Position numbers and translations under genes: made by a program. The notes below the pieces were generated by a model. The model had not been told where the DNA came from. It saw nothing but the letters and a program-made list of their open reading frames with translations, and did not search any database. Positions 6,107-14,077 of a DNA stretch of 27,200 bases are shown one piece after another. How positions within the stretch are numbered: position 1 is the first letter of the stretch; each line of letters begins with the position of its first letter. Source of the stretch: Prosthecochloris sp. (GTDB lineage: Bacteria > Bacteroidota > Chlorobiia > Chlorobiales > Chlorobiaceae); the NCBI GenBank assembly GCA_015482705.2, contig JADMLA020000044.1, forward strand, positions 1-27,200, read 5' to 3'.

Positions 6107-6775
6107 ATGGCGGAGGTTACAACTGTTGAACTTGCTCGGTTTCTGAATATCGATCAGGCTAAAATTCGGGTTCTCGAGGGACGGGGTGTTATAAAAAAAG
6201 CAAAGCATAATGCCTGGGATCCAGTGAAGTGTGCGGCGGCTTATATCAGATATATGCAGGATGAAATGAAAAAAACTGGCAAAAACAGCCCTGATGAAAC
6301 TGTCTTGACACAGCCTCAGGCTGCAGCATTACTCGGGGTGACAACTCGAAGGATTCGGCAACGTAGTCAAGAGGAAGATCCTCCATTACAGGATAAGAAC
6401 GGGCAATATCCTTGTAAGGAATTCGGAAAATGGATGCTCAATGATTTTCGTCGTGGCCTTGGGATTGCAAAAGATGGTACTGGTTACTACGATTACGACG
6501 GTGAACGTGCCCGACTGACGTTTCACCAGGCCAATAATGCAGAAATGGAAGAGCAGCGAAAGCGCCGAGAATTGATACCGGCTAATGATATCCGTCAGGC
6601 TTGGAGTGACATCATTTCTTCGGCCAGGCTTAAAATGTTGTCTCTTCCGACACGGATTGCCTCGGTATGTTCTGGAAAACCTGCCTCAGAAATTGAAAAG
6701 GAAGCGAGAGAAATTGTCAACGAGGCTCTGATAGAGTTGTCGGAAGGAGGCGACGGTGTGCCTGATGATAGCTGA
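6107..6775 (+). CDS. Terminase small subunit, Nu1-like
   Basis: This 222-residue protein starts one base after the glycosyltransferase stop. It has two helix-turn-helix units: an N-terminal one (TTVELARFLNIDQAKIRVLE) and a second at residues 66-85 (LTQPQAAALLGVTTRRIRQR). The second matches the Nu1 DNA-packaging domain that binds cos DNA. The C-terminal part (EMEEQRKRRELIPANDI and a long helix) fits the Nu1 region that contacts the large subunit. It is longer than lambda Nu1 (181 residues) because of the extra N-terminal HTH. It should recognise the packaging site and load the GpA-like motor encoded next, with which it overlaps by 20 bp. Confidence 0.88.
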   Translation: MAEVTTVELARFLNIDQAKIRVLEGRGVIKKAKHNAWDPVKCAAAYIRYMQDEMKKTGKNSPDETVLTQPQAAALLGVTTRRIRQRSQEEDPPLQDKNGQYPCKEFGKWMLNDFRRGLGIAKDGTGYYDYDGERARLTFHQANNAEMEEQRKRRELIPANDIRQAWSDIISSARLKMLSLPTRIASVCSGKPASEIEKEAREIVNEALIELSEGGDGVPDDS

Positions 6776-8585
6776 AGTCAAACAAAAGGCTTTGAGCTTT
6801 TTTGCACCACCGAAGGCTCTTAAGGTTTCAGAGCACGCTGATGAGTATCGACGATTATCTCCGGAGGCTTCTCCAGAGCCCGGCAGGTGGAATACCGATC
6901 GAGCTCCGTACCAGCGCGAAATAATGGATGCATTCAACGACCCGGATGTTCACACGGTCGTAATGATGAGTTCGGCACAGGTAGGGAAATCTGAGATTGT
7001 GTTGAACCTGATGCTGTATTTCGCCGAACACGACCCGTCACCTATGCTTATTGTGCAGCCAACGCTTGATATAGCTGAGGCGTTTTCGAAGGACCGTGCG
7101 GCGACAATGGTTCGAGATACACCTGTGCTTTCAGGTATTATTGCAGATGCAAAAAGCCGTGATAGCGGGAACACACTACTACATAAGAAATTTCCGGGTG
7201 GGCACTGGACTTTAGCCGGCGCAAACTCTCCTACAGGGTTACGTTCACGACCGGTCAGGATCGTTTTGTTTGATGAGGTTGACGGTTATCTGGATAGTGC
7301 AGGTGCTGATGGTGATCCGGTAACGCTTGGTGTAAAGAGGACAAACAACTTTTGGAACCGTAAGATCGGGCTGTTTTCAACCCCGACGATCAAAGGTATG
7401 AGCCGCATCGAGGCGGCTTATGAAGAATCAGACAAACGTAAGTGTTATGTCCCCTGCCCGCATTGTGGGCATGAACAAACCCTCGAATGGGAACGTGTTG
7501 TCTATGATGATGGAAAACCGGAAACCGCTGCTTATGCCTGTGAGAAATGTGGTGTCCTTATCGAGGAGTCGCACAAGCTCGAAATGCTCAGTCAAAAGCA
7601 ATGGGTTGCGACAGCGGAATTTAAGGGGATTGCCGGGTTTCACATTAACGAACTTTATAGTCCGTGGAAAAAATGGAGCGAAGTTGTTGAAGATTACCTG
7701 AAGGCAAAAGGGAATCCGGAGCGTGAAAAAGCTTGGTGGAACACCTCTATGGGGTTGTCATGGGAGGACAAAGACGGCGAATTATTGGTTGCTGATGTGC
7801 TGCAAGCTCGACGGGAGAGCTGGCGGGAACTTATGTTACCTGCAGAAACCGTTCTTCTTACTGCTGGTGTTGACGTTCAGGATGATCGCCTTGAAGCCGT
7901 GCTTTTAGGCTGGGCTCAAAATGGGCAGTGCCTGTCTGCTGCCCGCCGAGTGTTCGAGGGAAGCCCCGCATTTCCCCAGGTATGGCAGACGCTTGATGAA
8001 TGGCTGCTTGCAGAGCGGCAAACAGAGACTGGTGGATTTTTGAAAATCCGTGCTGCGTGTGTTGACTCCGGCGGTCACCACACGAATGAGGTATACACGT
8101 TCTGTACAGCACGGTACGGACGGGATATTTATGCAATAAAAGGTGTCGATGGCCCGAAACCTATTTGGCCGGACCGGGCAAGCAAAAGCCGGAAATACAG
8201 AGGACATAAGGTCTGGCGCATCGGTGTTGATACGGTAAAAGATATGCTTCGGGCTCGTTTGGCTGTTGTTGAGGGTCCCGGGAGGATCAGGTTTGCTGCT
8301 GATTTATCACCGGAATTTTTCGAGCAGTTAACTGTTGAGCGCCGTGTTGTCAAGTACGACCGCCGAGGTCGCCCAGTTCGTTCCTGGGTGAAAAAATCCG
8401 GGGCACGAAACGAAGCTTGGGACTGTATGGTTTACGGTTTTGCTGCGTTGGAGGCGTTACAACGCTTGAAATTCGTAAAACTTGCAACTGTTTCTCCTCC
8501 TGCACCTCGAGAACCTCAACCTGAGAAAAAAGCTGCACGAAGGGAGCGAAGGGTCAAAAGGCGCTCTTTTGGTGTCAAGAGGTAA
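6756..8585 (+). CDS. Terminase large subunit, lambda GpA family
   Basis: This 609-residue packaging ATPase-nuclease starts at GTG 6756, supported by AAGGAGG ending 5 nt upstream; the in-frame ATG 6765 is too far from that site. Motifs seen are Walker A-like SSAQVGKSE (residues 72-80), Walker B RIVLFDEVDGY with Asp-Glu at 173-174, a zinc-type cluster CPHC (234-237) and CEKC (262-265), and nuclease-domain signatures AGVDVQDDRLE and ACVDSGGHHTNEV with a late NEAWDCMVYGFAALE. The length agrees with lambda A (641). It cuts concatemeric phage DNA and pumps it into the prohead through the portal encoded two genes downstream. The Lys/Arg-rich C-terminal tail resembles that of GpA proteins. Confidence 0.95.
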   Translation: MCLMIAEVKQKALSFFAPPKALKVSEHADEYRRLSPEASPEPGRWNTDRAPYQREIMDAFNDPDVHTVVMMSSAQVGKSEIVLNLMLYFAEHDPSPMLIVQPTLDIAEAFSKDRAATMVRDTPVLSGIIADAKSRDSGNTLLHKKFPGGHWTLAGANSPTGLRSRPVRIVLFDEVDGYLDSAGADGDPVTLGVKRTNNFWNRKIGLFSTPTIKGMSRIEAAYEESDKRKCYVPCPHCGHEQTLEWERVVYDDGKPETAAYACEKCGVLIEESHKLEMLSQKQWVATAEFKGIAGFHINELYSPWKKWSEVVEDYLKAKGNPEREKAWWNTSMGLSWEDKDGELLVADVLQARRESWRELMLPAETVLLTAGVDVQDDRLEAVLLGWAQNGQCLSAARRVFEGSPAFPQVWQTLDEWLLAERQTETGGFLKIRAACVDSGGHHTNEVYTFCTARYGRDIYAIKGVDGPKPIWPDRASKSRKYRGHKVWRIGVDTVKDMLRARLAVVEGPGRIRFAADLSPEFFEQLTVERRVVKYDRRGRPVRSWVKKSGARNEAWDCMVYGFAALEALQRLKFVKLATVSPPAPREPQPEKKAARRERRVKRRSFGVKR

Positions 8586-8604
8586 TTTCTACACAGGAAA
8601 AATT

Positions 8605-8651
8605 TACCCCCTCTTTTTATGCTACGGGTAAAACCTAAAAAGAGAGGGGTA
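8605..8651 (+). promoter_or_regulatory. Stem-loop that covers the gpW ribosome-binding site
   Basis: Left arm TACCCCCTCTTTTT (8605-8618) pairs with right arm AAAAAGAGAGGGGTA (8637-8651): 14 bp with one bulged base and an 18-nt loop. The right arm contains GAGAGGGG, the Shine-Dalgarno of the next gene, so folding would hide it. The U-run lies in the left arm instead of after the stem, which argues against an intrinsic terminator for + strand transcription. Confidence 0.6.
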
Positions 8652-8654
8652 TCC

Positions 8655-8882
8655 GTGACAGAGGAAGAACTTGCCGTACTCAAAGCTGACATCGTTGCTG
8701 TTGAAACCGCTATCAAGAAATTTGCGAGTGGCGACCGCGTATCAGAGGTACGGTTCGCTGATCGTACGATCAAGTATTCTGAAATCAGTCTGCCTGAGCT
8801 GCAAGTTGAACTCACAAGGTTAAAAACACAGCTTCCGGCCTCGTCCGGTCGTGTACGAACGATCAGGTACAGGGGGCTGTGA
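8655..8882 (+). CDS. Head-tail joining protein, lambda gpW-like
   Basis: This is a 75-residue protein starting at GTG 8655, six bases after the strong Shine-Dalgarno GAGAGGGG. An in-frame ATG at 8619 would add 12 residues but lies in the loop of a hairpin and lacks a ribosome site. The helix-hairpin-helix layout EELAVLKADIVAVETAIKKF, then RVSEVRFADRTIKYSE, then LPELQVELTRLKTQL fits the gpW fold (lambda gpW is 68 residues). The order terminase, W, portal is that of lambda. gpW plugs the portal after packaging and provides the site for FII and tail attachment. The stop overlaps the start of the portal gene. Confidence 0.8.
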   Translation: MTEEELAVLKADIVAVETAIKKFASGDRVSEVRFADRTIKYSEISLPELQVELTRLKTQLPASSGRVRTIRYRGL

Positions 8883-10318
8883 TGGGGAAAAAGCACAAAA
8901 AGAAAAACCAGAAAAAGAGACAGGCAGCTCCGAAAGCGCATTGGAAAAGCGGACGGCCAAACAGGTCGTTCGGTACAAACACAAGCAGTAACGCCGGTCC
9001 GAATCAAGCAAACTTACCCTATCTCCCTCTATTACGTGCCAGGTCACGCGATATGGCGAGAAATGCGCCTGTCGCTGACAATGCGGTTGATACTTACAGC
9101 TCGGAACTTATCGGCGTAGGGATAACCCCGCTACCTGATGCTGACGATACAGTAAAGAAAGAGCTATCTGCTTTGTGGGATGAGTGGCGGGAGCATGCGG
9201 ATTTTGATGGGGTTCTGGATTTCTACGGTTTGCAGGACCTTGCTGTTCGGGCATGGAAGGAGTCAGGCGAATGTTTCGCTCGATTACTTGTGCTGCCTTA
9301 TGACGGCAACGGCATTGTACCTCTTCGAATTCAGCTCATAGAAGCTGATATGATACCGCTGGCGAATGGTAAAGCACCCAATGGAAATGAAATCTTTAGC
9401 GGTATCGAATTCAAAGGCGGTCAGCGTGTTGCATACTGGATGCTGAAAAAACATCCCGGTGATTACCCTTTTGCTGCCGGAGGTGCTTTTGGTGTGGTCT
9501 CTTATAAAGAGGATAAAATGGTTCGGGTGCCCGCTGATGAAATGCTGCACCTGTACAAACCGAGAAGGCCGGGACAGTTACGTGGAGTTCCAAGGCTATC
9601 CGGAACACTACAAACAATCTCGCAGCTTGATGATTTCGATGAAGCCACTCTGGAAAGGCAAAAAATCGCAGCTGCCTTAACGGCTTTTATTCGCCGTCCA
9701 GAGCCTGTAGAGCCGGGAAAAGATCCGATTACGGGAGAAAAAATTGATCCTGATGTGGTGCAAGAATCGACGTTACATGCAGGATCGGGATACACGTTGC
9801 TTCCAGGAGAAGAAATAACGTTTCCGGATCTTCCCGAGCTCGGCGAAGAGTACGAGAAGTTTGTGAAACATTACAATCAGAAAATAGCCTCTGGCAATGC
9901 CCTTCCGTATGAATTGCTGACGGGCGATTATAGCGCGGTCAATGATCGTACGGTCCGTGTAGCGCTTGGGGTCTTCCGCCGAAAGTTACAGCAGGACCAA
10001 CGGCATAATGTTATCCATCAATTGTGTCGTCCTGTGTGGCGAAAATTCACACAGATTGCAGTGCTCAATGCCCTTGTAATAAGGGACTACATCGATGTTA
10101 AAGTCAAATGGAATCCGCAAGCATGGCCGTACATCAATCCTCTGCAGGATGTAGAGACAAAGGATCGAGAAATCAAGGCTGGTCTCACATCGAGGACGGC
10201 AAAGATTATGGAGCGTGGAGACGATCCTGACCAAGTAGATAAGGAAAGAGCTGCTGATAAAGAGCGAGAGAGCAGGCTACAAATCTCTCAACAGGCAGAA
10301 AAAAAAGAGGGTGATTAA
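8882..10318 (+). CDS. Portal protein, lambda gpB-like
   Basis: About 478 residues. The ATG at 8882 overlaps the gpW stop; a GTG at 8879 would add one residue. Family features are a basic N-terminus, RSRDMARNAPVADNAVDTYS then ELIGVGITP, the ADEMLHLYKPRRPGQLRGVP motif characteristic of lambda-type portals, and the PYELLTGDYSAVNDRTVRVAL segment near residue 345. The C-terminal end is charged (DKERAADKERESRL). Twelve copies form the ring through which DNA enters the head, with the terminase docking outside. A ClpP-type protease gene follows after a 31-bp gap, as in lambda B-C. Confidence 0.93.
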   Translation: MGKKHKKKNQKKRQAAPKAHWKSGRPNRSFGTNTSSNAGPNQANLPYLPLLRARSRDMARNAPVADNAVDTYSSELIGVGITPLPDADDTVKKELSALWDEWREHADFDGVLDFYGLQDLAVRAWKESGECFARLLVLPYDGNGIVPLRIQLIEADMIPLANGKAPNGNEIFSGIEFKGGQRVAYWMLKKHPGDYPFAAGGAFGVVSYKEDKMVRVPADEMLHLYKPRRPGQLRGVPRLSGTLQTISQLDDFDEATLERQKIAAALTAFIRRPEPVEPGKDPITGEKIDPDVVQESTLHAGSGYTLLPGEEITFPDLPELGEEYEKFVKHYNQKIASGNALPYELLTGDYSAVNDRTVRVALGVFRRKLQQDQRHNVIHQLCRPVWRKFTQIAVLNALVIRDYIDVKVKWNPQAWPYINPLQDVETKDREIKAGLTSRTAKIMERGDDPDQVDKERAADKERESRLQISQQAEKKEGD

Positions 10319-10349
10319 GTTTTACTGAAAATCTCAACATGGGAGAAAA

Positions 10350-11309
10350 ATGGATATAAAAATACACGGTGAAATAGGCGGATGGTGGGACGGTATTTCC
10401 GCGAAAGAAGTAATGGCAAAGCTTGCAGGCTGTCCAGAAGGCGAGGAAATCAACGTTTCAGTTCATTCGACTGGTGGCGACATGATGGACGGGCTTGCTA
10501 TTTACAATGCCCTGAAAATGCACGATTCGAAAGTTGTTGTGACGATAGCGGGGCTTGCTGCAAGCTCCGCGTCTATCATCGCCATGGCAGGTGATGAAAT
10601 CAAAATACCGGAAAACGCTTTCCTCATGATCCATAATCCATGGGGTTTTGTAAGCGGTGAAAGCAAGGACTTTGAAGATGCAGCATCATTATTTCGCCAG
10701 TTCGAGGCGACATGCGCGAAGGTATACGCTGGCAGAAGCGGTAAAGATGTTGAGGAAATACAAACCATGCTCGATGAATCAACATGGCTCGATGGCGCTC
10801 AGGCTGTTGAGATGGGATTCGCTGACACGGTTGTTGATGCCGTCAAGATAGCGGCGCTCGCTCGTATGCCGAAATGCTTGGCAGATGATTGTCCGGTTAA
10901 GTTTGAGCTTCCACAGGCAAATGTTTCTGGTACAGTACCGACGAAAAATCCTGTCCCTGATCATGATTCGGGCGATGAACCGGGAAAAGGTCAGGAAACT
11001 CAAGACAAAACCCTTGCCATTCTTGAGAGTGCAAATGCTGATGCCGTTGAAATAGTTGAGCTTTGCCAGATTGCAGGTCAGTCAGACCGTGCTGCAGGAT
11101 GGCTGAAAGATAGAAAAAAACCTGATGAAGTTCGTGCAATGCTTGCAAAGCTTGCAATTACACCAACACCACAGGCTGGAGTGACTACCGCACCAGACAT
11201 CAATGAGGAGCTTCAAGAGGCTGCAAAAACGAATTTTACAGTTCGTTCCTTATTGGCAGCAGACAGGGTTAATGATGCGATTAAACACATAAAAAAGAAG
11301 GAGAAATAA
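10350..11309 (+). CDS. Head maturation protease (ClpP/S14-like, lambda gpC-type), possibly with scaffold tail
   Basis: This 319-residue protein starts at ATG 10350 with GGGAG upstream. Residues 1-165 are a ClpP-type serine protease: VHSTGGDMMDGLAIYNAL, the nucleophile segment GLAASSASIIAMAGD (Ser about 72) and the His motif FLMIHNPWG (His 95), then LDGAQAVEMGFADTV. The remaining 150 residues are acidic and helical with no protease similarity (PDHDSGDEPGKGQETQDK, then alternating helices). In lambda such a C-terminal extension doubles as the scaffold Nu3 made from an internal start. Here the in-frame ATG at 10866 is a candidate, but I see no strong ribosome site before it. The protease trims the prohead before DNA packaging. 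Confidence 0.9.
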   Translation: MDIKIHGEIGGWWDGISAKEVMAKLAGCPEGEEINVSVHSTGGDMMDGLAIYNALKMHDSKVVVTIAGLAASSASIIAMAGDEIKIPENAFLMIHNPWGFVSGESKDFEDAASLFRQFEATCAKVYAGRSGKDVEEIQTMLDESTWLDGAQAVEMGFADTVVDAVKIAALARMPKCLADDCPVKFELPQANVSGTVPTKNPVPDHDSGDEPGKGQETQDKTLAILESANADAVEIVELCQIAGQSDRAAGWLKDRKKPDEVRAMLAKLAITPTPQAGVTTAPDINEELQEAAKTNFTVRSLLAADRVNDAIKHIKKKEK

Positions 11310-11312
11310 AAA

Positions 11313-12296
11313 ATGCCAGAAACGAGAATTGCGGATATTATCGTGCCTGAAGTCTGGGCCCCCTATGTGGTTCAGAAATCAGTTGAAACATCCGCCTTGT
11401 TTAAGTCGGAGCTTGTCAAAGCTGATGCGCGAATCGAAGTCGGGACTCATCAGGGCGGCGAAACGGTAAACATGCCTTTCTGGAACGACCTCGAGGGTGA
11501 GGCTGAAGAGCTTTCAGATCAAAAGCCGTTGACTCCTACGAAAATCGGTACAGGTCAGGACGTAGCGGTTATGCAGGCTCTCGGTAAGCCGTTTGCCGCA
11601 AAAGACCTGGCCGCAGCGCTCAACGTCGATCATGAAGACCCTGCCGATGCAATTGCAGGATTAGTTGCCGGGTTCTGGAATCGCAATATGCAGTATCGTG
11701 TCATTTCTCAGCTTCAGGGAGTGTTTGCCGCAGCAAACATGTCCGGCAATATCCTCGATATTTCCGCTTTGGCTGCCGGAGCGGCAGTGATTGATAAGGT
11801 CTCTTTTGCAGATGCATCTTTTGTACTCGGTGACAAGTTCGAATTGCTTTCATCGGTTGCTATGCATTCAAAGACATATTCAAAACTGTACATAGATGAT
11901 CTGATCGAAACGGTCAAAGGCAGTGACGGAAAGTCTTTCCCGACTTACCAGGGGAAAAGGGTGATCCTCGATGACGGTTGCCCGGTTTCAAACGGTGTTT
12001 ACACTACCTATTTGTTCGGTCCTGGTGCTGTCGGTTATGCCGAGGGGAATCCGAAAGTGCCAGCTGAGACAGACCGTGACAGCCTCGCGGGGACAGACAT
12101 ATTGATTACACGCCGTCATTTTGTACTGCATCTTCGTGGTGTGAAATGGGTTGGATCAGCAAAAATATCAGCCGGTGATGAAAACGGTGGGCATCCAACT
12201 CGGGCAGATTTGGAGACCAGCACGAATTGGTCAAGGGTTTATAATCCCAAGAACATTCGTGTCGTTGCCTTCAAGCATCGAGTTGCTGCAGCGTAA
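11313..12296 (+). CDS. Major capsid protein
   Basis: This 327-residue protein is preceded by AAGAAGGAGAAAT, a good Shine-Dalgarno, and lies directly after the protease/scaffold gene. The sequence has the pattern of one phage coat-protein family with the HK97 fold: RIADIIVPEVWAPYVVQKS at the start, VNMPFWNDLEGEAE, GFWNRNMQYRVISQLQGVF, a central KTYSKLYIDDLIET helix and the late TRRHFVLHLRGVKW strand. Several hundred copies would form the icosahedral shell. No separate lambda D-type decoration protein gene is visible between protease and capsid. Position and strong ribosome site agree with a highly expressed structural protein. Confidence 0.88.
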   Translation: MPETRIADIIVPEVWAPYVVQKSVETSALFKSELVKADARIEVGTHQGGETVNMPFWNDLEGEAEELSDQKPLTPTKIGTGQDVAVMQALGKPFAAKDLAAALNVDHEDPADAIAGLVAGFWNRNMQYRVISQLQGVFAAANMSGNILDISALAAGAAVIDKVSFADASFVLGDKFELLSSVAMHSKTYSKLYIDDLIETVKGSDGKSFPTYQGKRVILDDGCPVSNGVYTTYLFGPGAVGYAEGNPKVPAETDRDSLAGTDILITRRHFVLHLRGVKWVGSAKISAGDENGGHPTRADLETSTNWSRVYNPKNIRVVAFKHRVAAA

Positions 12297-12308
12297 GGGG
12301 GGTGCTTT

Positions 12309-12476
12309 ATGGGACTTGCATTTTTTAACGCGGCGCGGAAACGTGCCGCAAAGGAAAAGAAAAAAGCGGAGGATCGGGCGAAAATAGCTGCTCGGAAGGT
12401 AAGTGATACTAAGCAGGAAGGACAGGTGAAGGCAGTAGGGAGAAAACCTGCTCCGTCAAAACGAGACAAGAAGTGA
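12309..12476 (+). CDS. Small basic protein of unknown function, 55 residues (lambda FI position)
   Basis: ATG 12309 lies six bases after AAGGGGGG, a strong Shine-Dalgarno, and the stop TGA shares its A with the ATG of the next gene. The product is rich in Lys, Ala and Arg (RKRAAKEKKKAEDRAKIAAR) after a short hydrophobic start MGLAFF. I do not recognise the family. It stands where lambda has FI, but is much shorter. The ribosome site and stop-start overlap make it a real gene. Confidence 0.75.
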   Translation: MGLAFFNAARKRAAKEKKKAEDRAKIAARKVSDTKQEGQVKAVGRKPAPSKRDKK

Positions 12477-12775
12477 TGCAGCGATTCAGGGAAATTTTTG
12501 CTGAAGCTGATGCAAAGATCTCAGATCGGCTATTAGATGATGCGACGATTGACGGGGTGGATGTCCGGGGGGAACTGGCTGCCCCTGTTGATCAGGCCGG
12601 TTTGTCTGGTGGAATGACTGGATTACAAGGTTATTCGTTTCGCATAGGCGATGTTTTCGCAGGTGCGGTTGTGATAGGTTCGGAAGTGGTGTCTTGTGGT
12701 AAAACGTTTGCTGTTGTCAATATCTACCCTGAAGGAACCGGCATCACAACACTGGAATTGAGGCTCAAAGAATGA
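12476..12775 (+). CDS. Head-tail connector, lambda FII-like (tentative)
   Basis: This 99-residue protein starts at ATG 12476, overlapping the previous stop (TGATG). An upstream GTG at 12473 would add one residue. The sequence is a helical start (MQRFREIFAEADAKISDRLL) followed by beta-rich segments (GYSFRIGDVFAGAVVIGSEV, then GITTLELRLKE). Length and order (after capsid, before gpZ-like) match the head-tail joining proteins of the lambda FII type, which form a ring at the neck. The assignment rests on position and general shape more than on a clear motif. Confidence 0.65.
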   Translation: MQRFREIFAEADAKISDRLLDDATIDGVDVRGELAAPVDQAGLSGGMTGLQGYSFRIGDVFAGAVVIGSEVVSCGKTFAVVNIYPEGTGITTLELRLKE

Positions 12776-13320
12776 ACCCGGTTAAGATCGATTTTGACGA
12801 TGAAGAGTTCTTTGAATTTTCTGAAGTATTGACACCGTCAGCAATTGAGCGTGCACTGAAACGAGCTGTACGAAAAACATCGATGTGGGTGAGAACCCAC
12901 CTTTTGCGTGAGGTAAAAGACATTGGGGTTAAGCGCAAAGTTATTGTGCATAGAGTACGGTTGTATAACAAAGCGTGGCGTGAAAGTGGCGATGGTGGAA
13001 AGGCTGTAAAGGTCTGGTTTGGTATCGACCCGCTCAAAGCTGACAAGATAGCCAGGCCGATTAGGATGTCAAAAGGCTATCGGGTTAAAAAGTGGAAGTT
13101 TCCGACTGCGTTTATGCCATCTAAAAACTCGAAGTATTCTGGAAAACTCTATCAGAGAACTACGAAAAAACGGCTCCCGATTATGCGTTCAAAAGTTGAA
13201 ATCGATGAAGCAGCGAACAAGGCAATGGAAAAAATAGAGCCTTTGATTCCTGCAAGAATGCGGGAATTGGCAATACGGGAACTCAGGTACGAAATGCACA
13301 AAGAGCAAGGAACGCTGTAA
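12772..13320 (+). CDS. Tail completion/minor tail protein, lambda gpZ-like
   Basis: This 182-residue basic protein overlaps the preceding gene by 4 bp. The N-terminal helix (SAIERALKRAVRKTSMWVRT), the long Arg/Lys-rich middle (VKRKVIVHRVRLYNKAWRE), the strand VKVWFGIDPLKADKIA and the C-terminal helix fit the Minor_tail_Z family. In lambda gpZ acts at the tail end that joins the head. The gene sits between the FII-like connector and the probable tail terminator, which matches lambda order FII-Z-U. Confidence 0.75.
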   Translation: MNPVKIDFDDEEFFEFSEVLTPSAIERALKRAVRKTSMWVRTHLLREVKDIGVKRKVIVHRVRLYNKAWRESGDGGKAVKVWFGIDPLKADKIARPIRMSKGYRVKKWKFPTAFMPSKNSKYSGKLYQRTTKKRLPIMRSKVEIDEAANKAMEKIEPLIPARMRELAIRELRYEMHKEQGTL

Positions 13321-13886
13321 TGTTGACTGAGCTGCACACGGAATTAATCGGTTATCTGAGTGAAAAACTTACCGGTGTCACCGTTGAGGCTTTTACACCA
13401 GCAATCAAAACCCGCCGAGCTACCTCTCTCCCGGGTTGCTTGATTGAGATGAACAGTATTGAGCCGAGTTCTGATTTTGGTAATGCCCGTGACCGCAGTC
13501 GGGTGTATCTGAATTTCGAAGCACTTATTCTTGTCGATCCAAACCTGCCGAACGCTTGGGTTGAGTTAAAAGAGTTCGCGGGCATGGCATGGTGGGCTTT
13601 GCGGGACTGGATTCCGCAGACTGCGAACCTCGGGCCGATAAACCTGAAACATGCTGGTGAAGACGCTTTCAAGCCTGACTTGGACGGTTATCTCGTATGG
13701 TCGATTGAATGGGAACAGGAAGCATATCTGAATTATAGCGAAGAAGAGGTATTGCCGTTGATCACGAAAATAACCATTGCCGATAGCCATAAATCGTGCT
13801 TAACGGATAGTTCCAAGCGTGATGTCCATAACCGTTCCGACCAGCCTGTTGACAGCTGGATCGAGAACATAACTACTATCGAATGA
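13320..13886 (+). CDS. Probable tail terminator/neck protein
   Basis: This 188-residue protein has a start codon that overlaps the gpZ-like stop (TAATG). It has the helix-then-sheet start of tail terminator proteins (MLTELHTELIGYLSEKLTG, then a short strand), a central SRVYLNFEALILVDPNL strand, an aromatic helix EFAGMAWWALRDWIP and then GYLVWSIEWEQEAYL. The C-terminal 40 residues look disordered. Position matches lambda gene U or its contractile-tail equivalents, which cap the tube and sheath at the head side. No specific family name can be given with certainty. Confidence 0.6.
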   Translation: MLTELHTELIGYLSEKLTGVTVEAFTPAIKTRRATSLPGCLIEMNSIEPSSDFGNARDRSRVYLNFEALILVDPNLPNAWVELKEFAGMAWWALRDWIPQTANLGPINLKHAGEDAFKPDLDGYLVWSIEWEQEAYLNYSEEEVLPLITKITIADSHKSCLTDSSKRDVHNRSDQPVDSWIENITTIE

Positions 13887-14077
13887 AAAAGTATCTCTAT
13901 TCGGGTCCGTTGTCCGGGGTGAGCTTAAAAGAAGGCGATGACATAATCGACATTATGCTTATTCCCGATGGGGTGGTGTCAATGCCACCTGATAACGAGT
14001 ACACAAAGCGCCTTATCAGGAAAGGCTGGTTGCGGGAGGTAAAAATGTCTTCTAAAGAAACAAATCGGAGAAAATAA
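13883..14077 (+). CDS. Small phage protein of unknown function, 64 residues
   Basis: ATG 13883 overlaps the preceding stop (ATGA), and its own stop overlaps the sheath ATG (TAATG). The protein begins KKYLYSGPLSGVSLKEG and has a compact beta-type core with IIDIMLIPDGVVSMPPDN, followed by a basic helix. Short proteins of this kind are common just before sheath genes in Mu- and P2-like tails. The function is not known to me. Confidence 0.75.
   Translation: MKKYLYSGPLSGVSLKEGDDIIDIMLIPDGVVSMPPDNEYTKRLIRKGWLREVKMSSKETNRRK

Noticed and set aside
8605..8651. Hairpin considered as an intrinsic terminator between terminase and portal genes
   Set aside because: No U-run follows the 3' arm on the + strand, and a stop of transcription here would cut the head operon in two.
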